Shown: one piece after another, positions 8,066-18,234 of the stretch
Numbering within the stretch: position 1 is the first letter of the stretch
Layout of the letters: every line of letters begins with the position of its first letter
Assembly: GCF_040448675.1 (NCBI RefSeq)
Contig: NZ_CP159289.1
Span: 2,356,001 to 2,420,000 of the forward strand
Length of the DNA: 64,000 bases
Source of the DNA: Dyadobacter sp. 676
Lineage (GTDB): Bacteria > Bacteroidota > Bacteroidia > Cytophagales > Spirosomataceae
Reading direction: 5' to 3'
Program-made: the position numbers and the translations under genes
Notes under the pieces: model-generated
Databases searched by the model: none
What the model saw: the letters and a program-made list of their open reading frames with translations, nothing else
Told to the model about the DNA's origin: nothing

Positions 8066-10966
8066 ATGATATTGAACACGGCAGAAAAACGACTTGCACG
8101 AAGTCATTTCCCAAGCCGGGCTTCCAAATATAAGGCGGGTTGCTATACTACCATACTCTTTCTGGTGACAATCTTCCTGCCCCTTTTTGCCCAGGAAACC
8201 CCTCCGTTGATTAACTATCCCGCCTCGGTTTACAAGGCACACAACCAGAATTGGGACATTTGCCAAAGTGCCGACGACATCGTTTACTCCGCCAATTCGG
8301 ACGGCCTGCTGGAACACGACGGCGCTTCGTGGAAGCTGTACCCGCTACCCGATGGCCAGATCGTCAGGACGGTACTTTACGATGAACAAACGGTTGAACC
8401 AGCCGGTGGAAAAGTGCTCAATCGGCATCCGAAAACCGAGCAGCGCATTTATGTGGGCGGATTTTCGGAGTTCGGATACTGGAAGAAAGAGGCGGACGGC
8501 CAGCTGAAATATTACTCGCTGAGCAAAAAGGCGAACTTCCCAAGCCTCAAAACCGAGGAAATCTGGCATATATTAAAGACGCCCAGGTACATTTATTTCC
8601 AGTCATTCTCCTTCATATACCGCTACGATGGAAAAACACTGACCGAAATCAAGGGGCCGGACAATTTTATGTTCCTTCGCTATGTGAAAAACCGCGTACT
8701 GGTGCAGCTCATTGGTCGGGGGCTTTACGAGCTGAAAGACAAAAGGTTCGAGCCATTGAAGGGTACCGAAAGTCTCTCTTCGGCGATTGTATCGTCCATA
8801 CTCCCCTATTCGGGCAACCGGATCCTTATCACCACCACCAAACATGGTATTTTCATCTGGCAAAACGGGGTACTTTCTCCCTGGAATATTGCTATTTCGG
8901 CGGAATTGAAAAGGAATATCATCAACCGCGCGCTCATTATGACGCGCGACAGCAGCGTCGTTTTCGGTACCATTCAGAACGGGGTTTATGTGGTTTCCAA
9001 AAACGGCGCATTGAGGTACCGGTTCAATAAGGATACCGGCTTACAAAACAACACGGTCCTGGCGCTGGAAGAAGATGCGCGGCAGCAGCTGTGGATCGGG
9101 CTGGATCAGGGAATCGATATGGTCAAAATGTCGTCGCCCATTATCGCTTATCAAACGAGCGACAATCCTTTGGGATCTACTTATGCCGCGGCAATCTGGC
9201 ATGGAAACTTGTACGTCGGGTCCAATAAGGGCGTGTTTGTCAAAAAATGGCTTTCATCGGAACCCTTCAGGCCTGTGTTAGGACTTGAAGGGCAGACCTG
9301 GGCACTTAAAGTGATCGATGACCAGTTGCTATGCGGGCACAACGATGCTACTTACCGCATTTCGGAAAATAGCGTTACCAAAATCTCCGGTGTTAACGGC
9401 GGCTGGGTGTTTATGCCGATCAGGAACGGGCGTGATACGCTTCTTTTGCAGGGAGCGTATGTGGGCTTGCACGTATATAAAAAGGACGCAAAGGGTATCT
9501 GGACGTACGCTTATCCGGTGGAAAAATTCGCACCTGTTCCCATCCGACAGATTGCACGCGACAACTCCGGGACATTCTGGCTCGGGCATGCCTATAAAGG
9601 CCTGTTTCAAGCCAAACTAACCACTGCGTTGGATTCGGCGCTGTTCTGGAAAGAATTTAAGGCGCCACGGGAACTGCCCAGCGAGTTTTCGGTCGAAGTG
9701 GTTCAATGGCTCGACGGACAGGTACGAGTGCGCTCGGGCAACCGGTTTTTCCAGCCAGATGCTGCGGGCAATCTCGTCGCAAGCAGCGATTTTTTGAAGG
9801 AAGACGAAGATTATAAAGTAAGGACGGGCCTGGACGGAGACTGGTTCAAGGTTTTCATGAACCGCGTAGAATTCTATCAGCCCGGCAGGGAGGCGCGGAA
9901 CCTTCCCCTGACGCTCGTTCGCAACAGCGAAACCATCATACCGCTCTCCGGCGACTATTATTTCTTCTGCCTCGACAACGGCTATGCATTATATAATCGC
10001 AAGTCGGCCGACAAGCACAACGAGGTAACCGGGCCGCCGGTAATCCGGAAAGTCGCTAACCTCCGCAACCTCAATGAAACGTTTGCTATTTCGGGAAACC
10101 CTTCGCTGCCTGCGGAAGTACGTTCCCTCCGCGTCGCGTTCTCCATCCCGGCTTACGGGCAAAATGTACAATACCAATACCGGCTGAAAGGGCTGACAGA
10201 TCAATGGTCGGAATGGACGGACCAGAGCTTTGTGGAATTTACCAACCTGGAATCGAGGGACTACATTTTCGAAATCCGGAGCAGCGTCAACGACACCATC
10301 GGGACCTACCATTTCAGCGTAAGGCCCTACTGGCGCGAAACCTTGTTTGCCAAAATCCTGTTTGCAGTCGTCGTCGCGCTGGCATTAGCCGCATTGATCG
10401 TTTACCAGGAAAAACGGCTGGCGCGCCACCGGCGGAAGCTGATAGAAGAGCAGGAGGAAAAGCTGCGGCAGCAACGGCTGTCCAGCGAGAGGCGGATCAT
10501 GCAAATCCAGAACGAAAAGCTGCAAAGTGAAATCCAGAGCAAAAGTCAGCAATTAAGCAACGTCGCGATTAACGTGGTGCGGAAAAACGAGATACTGGAA
10601 GAAATCCGTGACGAACTCAGGCAAGTCAAGGCCGAAATGGGGCATCAGCTCCCCAACATCCATTATCAGAAATTATTGAACAGTATCGAACGAAATGTGG
10701 CCGGTAAAGACGACTGGATTCTGTTCGAACAAAACTTCGACGAAGTCCATGAACAATTCTTCAAAAGGCTCCGCCAGATATACCCTACCATTTCCCCTTC
10801 CGAGCTCCGGCTCGCTGCATGCCTTCGCATGAATCTTTCCACCAAAGAGATGGCTCCCGTGCTGGGGATTTCCGTCCGCGGTGTGGAAATCAAGCGCTAC
10901 CGATTGCGCAAAAAGCTTGGATTGGACAACGATGCGAATCTGGCCCAATTTATGATGGACATCTGA
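8066..10966 (+). CDS. Periplasmic beta-propeller sensor with LuxR-type DNA-binding domain
   Basis: A 966-residue one-component regulator. A signal anchor (about 27-43, TTILFLVTIFLPLF) precedes a long region of two-component-regulator propeller repeats (for example NWDICQSADDIVYSANSDGL and VLALEEDARQQLWIGLDQGI). A Y_Y_Y domain follows at about 695-755 (YRLKGLTDQWSEWTD), then a membrane helix (about 766-787), a coiled coil, and a C-terminal helix-turn-helix (SPSELRLAACLRMNLSTKEM, SVRGVEIKRYRLRKKLGL). There is no histidine kinase domain, unlike hybrid two-component systems of Bacteroides. It directly precedes the SusC/SusD genes and probably senses a sugar fragment and controls them; that link is inferred from position. 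Confidence 0.88.
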   Translation: MILNTAEKRLARSHFPSRASKYKAGCYTTILFLVTIFLPLFAQETPPLINYPASVYKAHNQNWDICQSADDIVYSANSDGLLEHDGASWKLYPLPDGQIVRTVLYDEQTVEPAGGKVLNRHPKTEQRIYVGGFSEFGYWKKEADGQLKYYSLSKKANFPSLKTEEIWHILKTPRYIYFQSFSFIYRYDGKTLTEIKGPDNFMFLRYVKNRVLVQLIGRGLYELKDKRFEPLKGTESLSSAIVSSILPYSGNRILITTTKHGIFIWQNGVLSPWNIAISAELKRNIINRALIMTRDSSVVFGTIQNGVYVVSKNGALRYRFNKDTGLQNNTVLALEEDARQQLWIGLDQGIDMVKMSSPIIAYQTSDNPLGSTYAAAIWHGNLYVGSNKGVFVKKWLSSEPFRPVLGLEGQTWALKVIDDQLLCGHNDATYRISENSVTKISGVNGGWVFMPIRNGRDTLLLQGAYVGLHVYKKDAKGIWTYAYPVEKFAPVPIRQIARDNSGTFWLGHAYKGLFQAKLTTALDSALFWKEFKAPRELPSEFSVEVVQWLDGQVRVRSGNRFFQPDAAGNLVASSDFLKEDEDYKVRTGLDGDWFKVFMNRVEFYQPGREARNLPLTLVRNSETIIPLSGDYYFFCLDNGYALYNRKSADKHNEVTGPPVIRKVANLRNLNETFAISGNPSLPAEVRSLRVAFSIPAYGQNVQYQYRLKGLTDQWSEWTDQSFVEFTNLESRDYIFEIRSSVNDTIGTYHFSVRPYWRETLFAKILFAVVVALALAALIVYQEKRLARHRRKLIEEQEEKLRQQRLSSERRIMQIQNEKLQSEIQSKSQQLSNVAINVVRKNEILEEIRDELRQVKAEMGHQLPNIHYQKLLNSIERNVAGKDDWILFEQNFDEVHEQFFKRLRQIYPTISPSELRLAACLRMNLSTKEMAPVLGISVRGVEIKRYRLRKKLGLDNDANLAQFMMDI

Positions 10967-11054
10967 CCCAATTGTATTAATCGACCATTAACCCATTTAT
11001 TGCCAACCAAACCTTGCATTATTCTTATTGATGTAGTGGTGATGTAGTGCTTTT

Positions 11055-11087
11055 TTTGATTCCTCCCCGCCTTCGAACTTAATTTTG
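11055..11087 (+). promoter_or_regulatory. Promoter of the SusC/SusD operon
   Basis: TTTG at 11055-11058 and a perfect TAATTTTG at 11080-11087, spaced 21 bases, fit the Bacteroidota sigma-factor consensus. The -7 element lies on the upstream alternative start at 11085, which favours the ATG at 11133 as the SusC start. Confidence 0.7.
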
Positions 11088-11132
11088 AAGTCAATATTTT
11101 CTTATAATAATTCAATCACCAATTTGAAACTG

Positions 11133-14100
11133 ATGAAAACTATTGTACGATTACTGTACATGCTCGTTTTCCTGACATTAGGAAGTTTCTCTTACGCGCA
11201 GGAAATAAATGTGACCGGGAAAGTCACTTCGAGTGCCGACAATTCGGCGCTGCCGGGCGCCAGCGTGCTCATCAAAGGCACCACCACCGGTGTTCCTACC
11301 GATGCCGATGGGAACTACACCATAAAAGTTCCGTCCCCCCAGTCCGTGCTGGTCTTTTCGATGATCGGCATGGTTACTCAAGAGATAACAGTAGGCAACC
11401 AAACTACCCTGAATGTTGCATTGCAGGAGGATGCCAAGGCGTTGAACGAAGTACTCGTGGTGGGTTATGGTTCTCAGAAAAAACTCGATGTTACGGGTGC
11501 CATTACACAAATTAAGGGTGTCGACATCGCGAAGCAACCTTCGATGAATGCCGTGAGCGGGTTGCAGGGCAAGGTAGCCGGTGTGCAGATCAACAACTCC
11601 GGTAAGCCCGGCGAGGCGCCGCAGATCCGTATCCGCGGTGTCGGAACGGCTTACGGCAGCGCTAACCCATTGTATGTGGTCGACGGTGTATGGTTCGATG
11701 ATATCAGCTTCCTAAACTCGGGCGATATCGAGAGCATGAACATCCTGAAAGATGCGTCCAGCCAGTCCATTTATGGCGTACGCGCAGCGAACGGGGTCGT
11801 TTTGATCACCACCAAAAAAGGAAAATCAGGCCAGGCGGTCATCGATTACAATGGTTATGTAGGTTACCAGAAAGTGACCAACCAGATCAAAATGGCAAAC
11901 GCGAACGAATATGCCACGATGATCAACGAATTGAGCCGTATCAATGGTAAATCGGATGTCCTCGATCCATCGCAATTCGGCGAGGGTACCGACTGGTACC
12001 ATCAGATTCTGCGCAATGCCTTTGTAACCAATCACCAGATTTCGATCAGCGGTGGCGGTGAAAAATCGACTTACAACTTCTCGCTGGGTTATCTGGATCA
12101 GGACGGTGTTGTCGAGAAAAACAATTTCAAACGTTACACTGCCCGTCTGCAGAACGATTTCCAGGTGTTGAAGAACCTGAAAGTGGGTTACTCGGCAACG
12201 GCTGCATATAGTAAGTCGAGAGACGAAGCGGGAGGTATTTTCCGTCAATTGTATGCCGCCGCGCCTGTCGTTCCGGTTTACTATGCCGACGGCACCTATG
12301 GCGACCCTACCGATTACAACCTGGGCGACGCCAATAACTTCAACCCGCAGGTTACCATCGACTTTTATAACCAGAATACCAAAAAAACACTGCTGACCGG
12401 TAATGCTTACGCGGAACTGCAGGTCCTGAAAGGCCTTACCTTCCGGACAAGCCTCGGTGGCCGTTACGGACAGGACGAAACCCGTACCTACGTGCCGCAA
12501 TATGTTGCGACATTCAAACAACGCAACACCACCAGCTTCCTCGAATTTGTCCGTCCACAGACCCGTTACTGGATCTTTGAGAACACTTTGACCTATACCA
12601 AAGACTTCGGCCAGCACAGCATTACGGCGTTGCTCGGTCAGTCGGCGCAGCGCGACCAATCCTACAAAGTCACAGCCAATGCCCTGAACGTGCCATACAC
12701 CAGCGAAGGCGATTTGTACCTCGCACTGGGTAGCGCCGATAGCCGTAACGTAACCGACGAGGGCGACCTGGGTACCTACGCTTCCTATTTCGGCCGTGTG
12801 AACTACTCTTTCGGCGAGCGTTACCTGTTGAATGCGTCTCTCCGCGCGGACGGCTCTTCGAAATTCTACCAGGGCGGTAATGCCTGGGGTTATTTCCCTT
12901 CGGTAGGGGCGGGCTGGGTTATCAGCAACGAAAATTTCATGAAAGACCAGACGGTTTTCGACAACCTGAAAGTCCGTGGGAGCTGGGGTAAAATCGGTAA
13001 CGCATCCGTGCCTTCCAACCTGTCGACGCTCACGGTAGCGACCGGCGGCGGACTGGCGGCGATTTTCGGCGAACAGTTGAATACCGGCGCCAGCATCAAC
13101 ACCATCATTCCGCCCACCACTTACTGGGAACGCGGTGTAGGTACCGACGCGGGTATCGAGGCTTCATTCCTGAAATCGAGACTGACCGTAGAGCTGGATT
13201 ATTATATCAAAAAAACCGAACGAGCGATCTTCGACATTCCCGTGTTGAGTTCTATCGGTACCAGCTCGGGCCGGATTGTGGGCAACCAGGCCAACTTCCA
13301 GAACAAAGGTTTCGAACTTGCATTGAACTGGCGCGACGAAATCGGCGACGGCCTTTCTTACAGCATCGGCATAAACGGCGCAGTGAACAACAACAAAGTG
13401 CTTTCAGTATCGTCCGGCGCGAACCCGATCTATGATGGCGGTGTGGGCCTTACCAGCGGAGCGCTCGCAACGCGTACCCGTGTAGGCGACCCGATCGGTT
13501 CATTCTTCGGCTATGTGGTAGATGGTATTTTCCAGAACGACGAAGAGATCAAAAACTCCGCTCAACCCAACGCCAAGCCCGGTGATTTCAGATACCGCGA
13601 TATCAGCGGAACCGATGGCGTACCCGACGGAACCATTTCCGGGCTCGACCGCCAGGTGATCGGCAACCCGAATCCGAAATACACCTATGGCATCAATACC
13701 AGCTGGAATTATAAGAACATCGACCTGATGCTCGATTTCCAGGGCGTAGCCAAGGTCGATATTTACAATGCCAACATGGGGTGGCGCTATGGTAACGAGA
13801 ACTTCACCAAGGATTTCTACGATAACAGATGGCATGGCGAAGGCACATCGAATACTTATCCTTCGGCGAATATCGGCGGAGGCCAGAACTACCTGCCGAA
13901 CACATTCTTTGTGCAAAGCGGCAGCTACTTCCGCGTGAGAAATGCGCAAATCGGTTACACGTTCCCGCAGGCATTCAATGAAAAGCTGAAAATCCGCAAA
14001 CTGCGCCTGTACGCAAATGCGCAAAACCCATTGAATTTCTTCAAATACAAAGGCCTGTCGCCCGAGGTAAGAGCCAACGAGAACAAACCGACACAGGCCG

Positions 14101-14165
14101 GAATCGACGCCAATGTGTACCCGCTTTCGGCGACTTACAACTTCGGTATCAACGTCACTTTCTAA
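11133..14165 (+). CDS. SusC/RagA-family TonB-linked outer-membrane transporter
   Basis: About 1010 residues from the ATG at 11133, which begins a proper signal peptide (MKTIVRLLYMLVFLTLGSFS). A carboxypeptidase-like regulatory domain follows (VTGKVTSSADNSALPGASVL), then the SusC signature and plug (NEVLVVGYGSQKKLDVTGAI; VYGVRAANG-like IYGVRAANGVVLITTKKGK) and a 22-strand type beta barrel to the C-terminus (YNFGINVTF). It imports oligosaccharides with its SusD partner using TonB energy. A longer frame starts at 11085 but overlaps the promoter -7 element. A six-C coding run (11335-11340) is intact. SusD follows after 13 bases. Confidence 0.95.
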   Translation: MKTIVRLLYMLVFLTLGSFSYAQEINVTGKVTSSADNSALPGASVLIKGTTTGVPTDADGNYTIKVPSPQSVLVFSMIGMVTQEITVGNQTTLNVALQEDAKALNEVLVVGYGSQKKLDVTGAITQIKGVDIAKQPSMNAVSGLQGKVAGVQINNSGKPGEAPQIRIRGVGTAYGSANPLYVVDGVWFDDISFLNSGDIESMNILKDASSQSIYGVRAANGVVLITTKKGKSGQAVIDYNGYVGYQKVTNQIKMANANEYATMINELSRINGKSDVLDPSQFGEGTDWYHQILRNAFVTNHQISISGGGEKSTYNFSLGYLDQDGVVEKNNFKRYTARLQNDFQVLKNLKVGYSATAAYSKSRDEAGGIFRQLYAAAPVVPVYYADGTYGDPTDYNLGDANNFNPQVTIDFYNQNTKKTLLTGNAYAELQVLKGLTFRTSLGGRYGQDETRTYVPQYVATFKQRNTTSFLEFVRPQTRYWIFENTLTYTKDFGQHSITALLGQSAQRDQSYKVTANALNVPYTSEGDLYLALGSADSRNVTDEGDLGTYASYFGRVNYSFGERYLLNASLRADGSSKFYQGGNAWGYFPSVGAGWVISNENFMKDQTVFDNLKVRGSWGKIGNASVPSNLSTLTVATGGGLAAIFGEQLNTGASINTIIPPTTYWERGVGTDAGIEASFLKSRLTVELDYYIKKTERAIFDIPVLSSIGTSSGRIVGNQANFQNKGFELALNWRDEIGDGLSYSIGINGAVNNNKVLSVSSGANPIYDGGVGLTSGALATRTRVGDPIGSFFGYVVDGIFQNDEEIKNSAQPNAKPGDFRYRDISGTDGVPDGTISGLDRQVIGNPNPKYTYGINTSWNYKNIDLMLDFQGVAKVDIYNANMGWRYGNENFTKDFYDNRWHGEGTSNTYPSANIGGGQNYLPNTFFVQSGSYFRVRNAQIGYTFPQAFNEKLKIRKLRLYANAQNPLNFFKYKGLSPEVRANENKPTQAGIDANVYPLSATYNFGINVTF

Positions 14166-14178
14166 GATTAAAAGCGAT

Positions 14179-15672
14179 ATGAAAAATATAGATTTAAAAA
14201 ACAGTTTGAAGCAGAAAGGGCTTTATATCGGGCTGGCAGCGCTCCTGATCGTCCCATCGTCCTGCAGTGACAGTTTCCTCGACGTGGACCCGCAGGGAAA
14301 ACAGGCGGGAGCGGTGTTCTGGGTAAATGAAGCCGACGCAACCAAGGCAGTGAATGCAATGTATGCCAACCTCCGCAGCTGGAACAACACCGCTTTTGCC
14401 GCCATTGCCATCGAAAGCGTAGGCTCCGATGATGCGGAAAAAGGCAGCACACCTTCCGACGCTACATTTTTTAACCAATACGATACCTTCACCGTGGGTT
14501 CCACGGAAGGCCAGCTAGGCAGCTTCTGGGAGGGGCAATATCAGAATATCAACTACGCCAACCAGGTATTGGACAACATCCCGGCGATCAGCATGGACGA
14601 GACCCTGAAAGCGAGGTACCTGGCTGAGGCGAAATTCGTGCGCGCCTACTCCTATTTCAGGCTCGTACGGGCATTTGGCGACATTCCCCTTAGGTTGAGT
14701 GTTCCAAAGGACGCTTCGGAATACAATATCCCGCGCACACCGAAAGCGGAGGTTTACGCAGCCATCGAAAAAGACCTCACCGAAGCGGCTGCCGTGTTGC
14801 CATTAAACTATGGTGCAGCCGACATCGGCCGCGCTACCAAGGGCGCTGCGCAGTCCTTACACGCCAAAGTTTCGATGTACCAGGGTAAATGGCAGCAGGT
14901 TTTCGATCTGACCACACAGGTGATGAACTCCGGCCAATATTCGCTGTTCCCGGATTATGAAGCATTGTTCCGTATTCCGAATGAGAATTCCAGAGAATCG
15001 ATCTTCGAAATCCAGAACGAACTCATTCCTTCGAACAAAGACGCCTCCAACTCACAGTATTCGCAGGTTCAGGGCGTGCGGGGGGTGCAAGGCGGCGGCT
15101 GGGGCTTTAATGTACCTACCGAGCAACTATCCAAAGCATTCGAAGCAGGCGACCCGCGCAGGGATGCAACGATCATTTTCCGTGGCGAGACGACGCCAGC
15201 CGGAGACGTAATCGCAGCAACCGGCGATAACCCTATGTACAACCAGAAGTCGTATGTGCCGTTCAAACTTTATGTGACGGGCTTCAATGAAGGCTCACAG
15301 CAAAATGTACGCGTGATCCGCTACGCCGAAGTATTGCTAATGAATGCGGAAGCTGCCAACGAAATCGGTAACACGACCCAGGCGCTCGCTTCGCTTGAAA
15401 TGGTGCGTGCACGTGCAAGGGGCGCAAGCAAAACCATCCTGCCAAAAGTGACCACCACCGACAAAGCCGCATTGCGCCTGGCGATCTGGAACGAGCGCCA
15501 CTATGAGCTTGCTATGGAATTCGACCGCTATTTTGATGTGATCCGTCAGGGACGTGCCGCTCAGATCTTCGGACCAAAAGGATGGAAGGCCGGCAAAAAC
15601 GAAGTGTGGCCTATTCCTCAGAATGAAATCGACCTCAGCGCAGGCGTGCTGACCCAGAATCCAGGCTATTAA
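14179..15672 (+). CDS. SusD/RagB-family nutrient-binding outer-membrane lipoprotein
   Basis: About 497 residues from the ATG at 14179. The N-terminus is a lipoprotein signal (LYIGLAALLIVPSSCSDSFL, with Cys in the lipobox), followed by the typical LDVDPQGKQ, then the TPR-rich SusD fold (YLAEAKFVRAYSYFRLVRAF, ASLEMVRARARG, ERHYELAMEFDRYFDVIRQG) and the standard ending VWPIPQNEIDLSAGVLTQNP. It is the surface lid that captures glycan for the SusC channel. The preceding in-frame start at 14113 lies inside susC and is not credible. A six-G coding run near 15085 (RGVQ) is in frame. Confidence 0.95.
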   Translation: MKNIDLKNSLKQKGLYIGLAALLIVPSSCSDSFLDVDPQGKQAGAVFWVNEADATKAVNAMYANLRSWNNTAFAAIAIESVGSDDAEKGSTPSDATFFNQYDTFTVGSTEGQLGSFWEGQYQNINYANQVLDNIPAISMDETLKARYLAEAKFVRAYSYFRLVRAFGDIPLRLSVPKDASEYNIPRTPKAEVYAAIEKDLTEAAAVLPLNYGAADIGRATKGAAQSLHAKVSMYQGKWQQVFDLTTQVMNSGQYSLFPDYEALFRIPNENSRESIFEIQNELIPSNKDASNSQYSQVQGVRGVQGGGWGFNVPTEQLSKAFEAGDPRRDATIIFRGETTPAGDVIAATGDNPMYNQKSYVPFKLYVTGFNEGSQQNVRVIRYAEVLLMNAEAANEIGNTTQALASLEMVRARARGASKTILPKVTTTDKAALRLAIWNERHYELAMEFDRYFDVIRQGRAAQIFGPKGWKAGKNEVWPIPQNEIDLSAGVLTQNPGY

Positions 15673-15692
15673 TCCAAAACCACGATCTATCG

Positions 15693-18206
15693 ATGAAAAC
15701 TTTAAAGAATAAGCTGGCCGTGGCATTGTGTGTATTGACCGTGCCCGGGGTTACCTCCTGCTATGAAAAGTTCGATCCCGAAAGTTACGCGCCCAGCGTG
15801 ACCATCGGCGGCTTCACGAGCTCCGACGAAATCGCAAGGGCCAATCTCGTGGCGCATTTCCCTTTCGACGGTAATTACAGCGACGTTATTTCCAACACCG
15901 CTGGCACCAATACCGGCACTACATTCGCCAACGGTCTGAAAGGCCAGGCAATGAAGGGAGCCAAAGACGGTTATGTGCTTTTCACGCCGACTGCGGCCAT
16001 TCTGGGGTTGAAGAGCTTTACATTGACCTACTGGGTAAACAGCCCGTCGACCAAAGCGGCGGGCGGCATTATCGGACTGGTAGGTTTGTCTCAAACAGAT
16101 GGTTTCTGGGGAAACATCGAAACCTTTTTCGAGAACGGCGGTACCGATACTGACGGTATTTTCAAAGCCCACATTCAGAATGATAAAACCGACGCCTGGG
16201 TTACCAAGGAAGGCATTGTGAACCTTTATAACTCCTGGAATCACATTGCATTGTCATACGATGCCACTTCATCCACTTTCAATGTATATGTGAACGGCTC
16301 TAAAACAGCTACCACTACAGTAGCCAAATTCGGGGAGTTGAAATGGAAGAATCCCGGTAAAATGGTATTCGGCACGGTACAATTCCAGACTAAGCCGAGC
16401 CTTACCACGGGGGCTTCCGCACAGGATTGGGCGAGCTACCTGACCGGCCTGCTCGACGAAGTAAGGATTTACAATGTTGCTTTGAAAGACGCCGAAGTGG
16501 ATGCACTCGTCAAACTGGAATCGAGGGGGGAAATAATGCCTTTTAAATACCTTCTTCTTTTTTGTTCATTGATCTGGCTCGGGGTTTCCTGCAAATCGGA
16601 AAAGGAAGCCCCCGGGCCTTCAAACCCCGGAATACCGGCTTCATTCGGATTTAATAGCGTGAAAGTGAACGGCACCTATTCCGGGTTCAAATACCATGAT
16701 GTAAACCTCAAACCTAAAATCAGGTTTACATTCTCAGCACCGCTCAGCAACGCAACCATTCCCGACGGGATCACCTTTCAGTCGATGTCGGGTGAAGCCG
16801 TCGCATATTCTTCCTCCCTGGAAAACGGCGACAGTTCGGTTGTGATCACGCCTTCCGCCGATTTGAAATACCTGACCCGCTATTCTGTCAGCGCCACCAA
16901 AGCATTAAAATCCAAAACGGGCGGAATGCTCCTGAACGAGGTGAAAGTAGAACTGATCACGATGCTGGATTCTACCGACAAATTCCCGGTCATTGGTGAA
17001 GAAGCGTTATTAACGCTCGTACAGCAGCAAACTTTCAGGTATTTCTGGGACTTCGCGCACCCGGTGAGCGGGCTGGCGCGCGAGCGGAATACCTCGGGCG
17101 ACGTGGTGACCTCCGGCGGTAGCGGTTTTGGCATTATGACCATTCCCGTCGCAATCGAACGGAAGTTTATCACCCGCGCACAGGGATTGGAAAGAATGCA
17201 GAAGATCGTAGGCTTCCTGAAAAAAGCGCAGACCTTTCACGGGGCATTTCCGCATTGGCTGAACGGCATAACCGGCGCAGCTGTGCCGTTCAGCGATAAG
17301 GACAATGGAGCCGATCTGGTAGAAACGTCGTTCCTGATCCAGGGATTGCTCACGGCCCGCCAGTATTTCAGTGAAAGCAATGCCGCCGAAACCACGTTAC
17401 GGACCGATATCAATGCGATATGGAGAGCGGTGGAATGGGATTGGTTTAGAAAAAACAATGAGAATGTACTGTACTGGCATTGGAGCCCGGATTACGGCTG
17501 GGATATGAATCACCAGATCCGTGGCTGGAACGAATGCCTGATCACCTATGTGCTGGCGGCGGCGTCCCCTTCGCACGGCATCGACAAAAGCGTTTACGAC
17601 AACGGGTGGGCAGGCAACAGCACATTTACCAACGGAAAAGAATATTATGGTATCACATTACCGCTTGGTGAACCCCTGGGTGGGCCGTTGTTTTTCTCGC
17701 ACTATTCGTTTCTGGGGCTGAATCCAACCGGCCTCACCGACCGGTTTACCAATTATTTTACCCAAAACAAGGCCCATACCCTTATCAATTACAATTATTG
17801 CAAAACAAACCCGCAACAATACTACGGGTACAGCGACCAATGCTGGGGCCTCACCGCCAGCGACATTCCGGGCGGCTATAATGCCAGCTCCCCAAGCAAC
17901 GACAAGGGAGTAATTGCGCCTACTGCAGCACTTTCCGCATTCCCGTATACACCCGCGGAGTCGATGAGGGCTTTAAAATTCTTCTACTACAAACTCGGCG
18001 ACAGGTTATGGGGCGAGTACGGCTTCCACGACGCATTTTCGCTGGATCAGCTATGGTTTACGGATTCTTACCTGGCTATCGACCAGGGGCCGATCGTCGT
18101 CATGATCGAAAATTACCGCACGGCTTTACCCTGGAAGCTCTTCATGAGCAGCCCGGAGGTTAAGACCGGTCTTAAAAAGCTCGGATTTAACAGTCCCCAG
18201 CTTTGA
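15693..18206 (+). CDS. LamG-domain lipoprotein fused in frame to a PF10091/GH144-like hydrolase
   Basis: As read, one 837-residue protein. Residues 1-280 are a lipoprotein (lipobox LTVPGVTSC) with a LamG/concanavalin-like domain (ARANLVAHFPFDGNYSD; SWNHIALSYDATSSTFNVYV; LLDEVRIYNVAL), in the place where SusE/F-type glycan-binding lipoproteins sit. Residue 282 begins a second complete lipoprotein signal (MPFKYLLLFCSLIWLGVSCK), then an Ig-like domain (about 335-415) and a catalytic domain of the PF10091 family (QTFRYFWDFAHPVSGLARER, YWHWSPDYGWDMN, GPLFFSHYSFLGL, AIDQGPIVVMIENYRTALPW). That family includes GH144 endo-beta-1,2-glucanases. The internal signal peptide says these are two genes joined by a single extra G (see junction at 16525). 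Confidence 0.85.
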   Translation: MKTLKNKLAVALCVLTVPGVTSCYEKFDPESYAPSVTIGGFTSSDEIARANLVAHFPFDGNYSDVISNTAGTNTGTTFANGLKGQAMKGAKDGYVLFTPTAAILGLKSFTLTYWVNSPSTKAAGGIIGLVGLSQTDGFWGNIETFFENGGTDTDGIFKAHIQNDKTDAWVTKEGIVNLYNSWNHIALSYDATSSTFNVYVNGSKTATTTVAKFGELKWKNPGKMVFGTVQFQTKPSLTTGASAQDWASYLTGLLDEVRIYNVALKDAEVDALVKLESRGEIMPFKYLLLFCSLIWLGVSCKSEKEAPGPSNPGIPASFGFNSVKVNGTYSGFKYHDVNLKPKIRFTFSAPLSNATIPDGITFQSMSGEAVAYSSSLENGDSSVVITPSADLKYLTRYSVSATKALKSKTGGMLLNEVKVELITMLDSTDKFPVIGEEALLTLVQQQTFRYFWDFAHPVSGLARERNTSGDVVTSGGSGFGIMTIPVAIERKFITRAQGLERMQKIVGFLKKAQTFHGAFPHWLNGITGAAVPFSDKDNGADLVETSFLIQGLLTARQYFSESNAAETTLRTDINAIWRAVEWDWFRKNNENVLYWHWSPDYGWDMNHQIRGWNECLITYVLAAASPSHGIDKSVYDNGWAGNSTFTNGKEYYGITLPLGEPLGGPLFFSHYSFLGLNPTGLTDRFTNYFTQNKAHTLINYNYCKTNPQQYYGYSDQCWGLTASDIPGGYNASSPSNDKGVIAPTAALSAFPYTPAESMRALKFFYYKLGDRLWGEYGFHDAFSLDQLWFTDSYLAIDQGPIVVMIENYRTALPWKLFMSSPEVKTGLKKLGFNSPQL
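16525..16538 (+). other. G6 run joining two lipoprotein genes; probable +1 frameshift
   Basis: Six G at 16525-16530 precede AAATAATG. With five G the upstream frame would read SRGK then TAA, and that TAA would overlap the ATG at 16536 (TAATG), the classic coupled stop-start. As given, the frame reads through into the next signal peptide. Confidence 0.8.
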
Positions 18207-18234
18207 GGAACTTTCATTAAAATACTACTCAACT

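Noticed and set aside
11826..12659. 277-residue minus-strand ORF
   Set aside because: It is antisense to the SusC barrel and composed of mirror-frame codons; no start signal or family motif.
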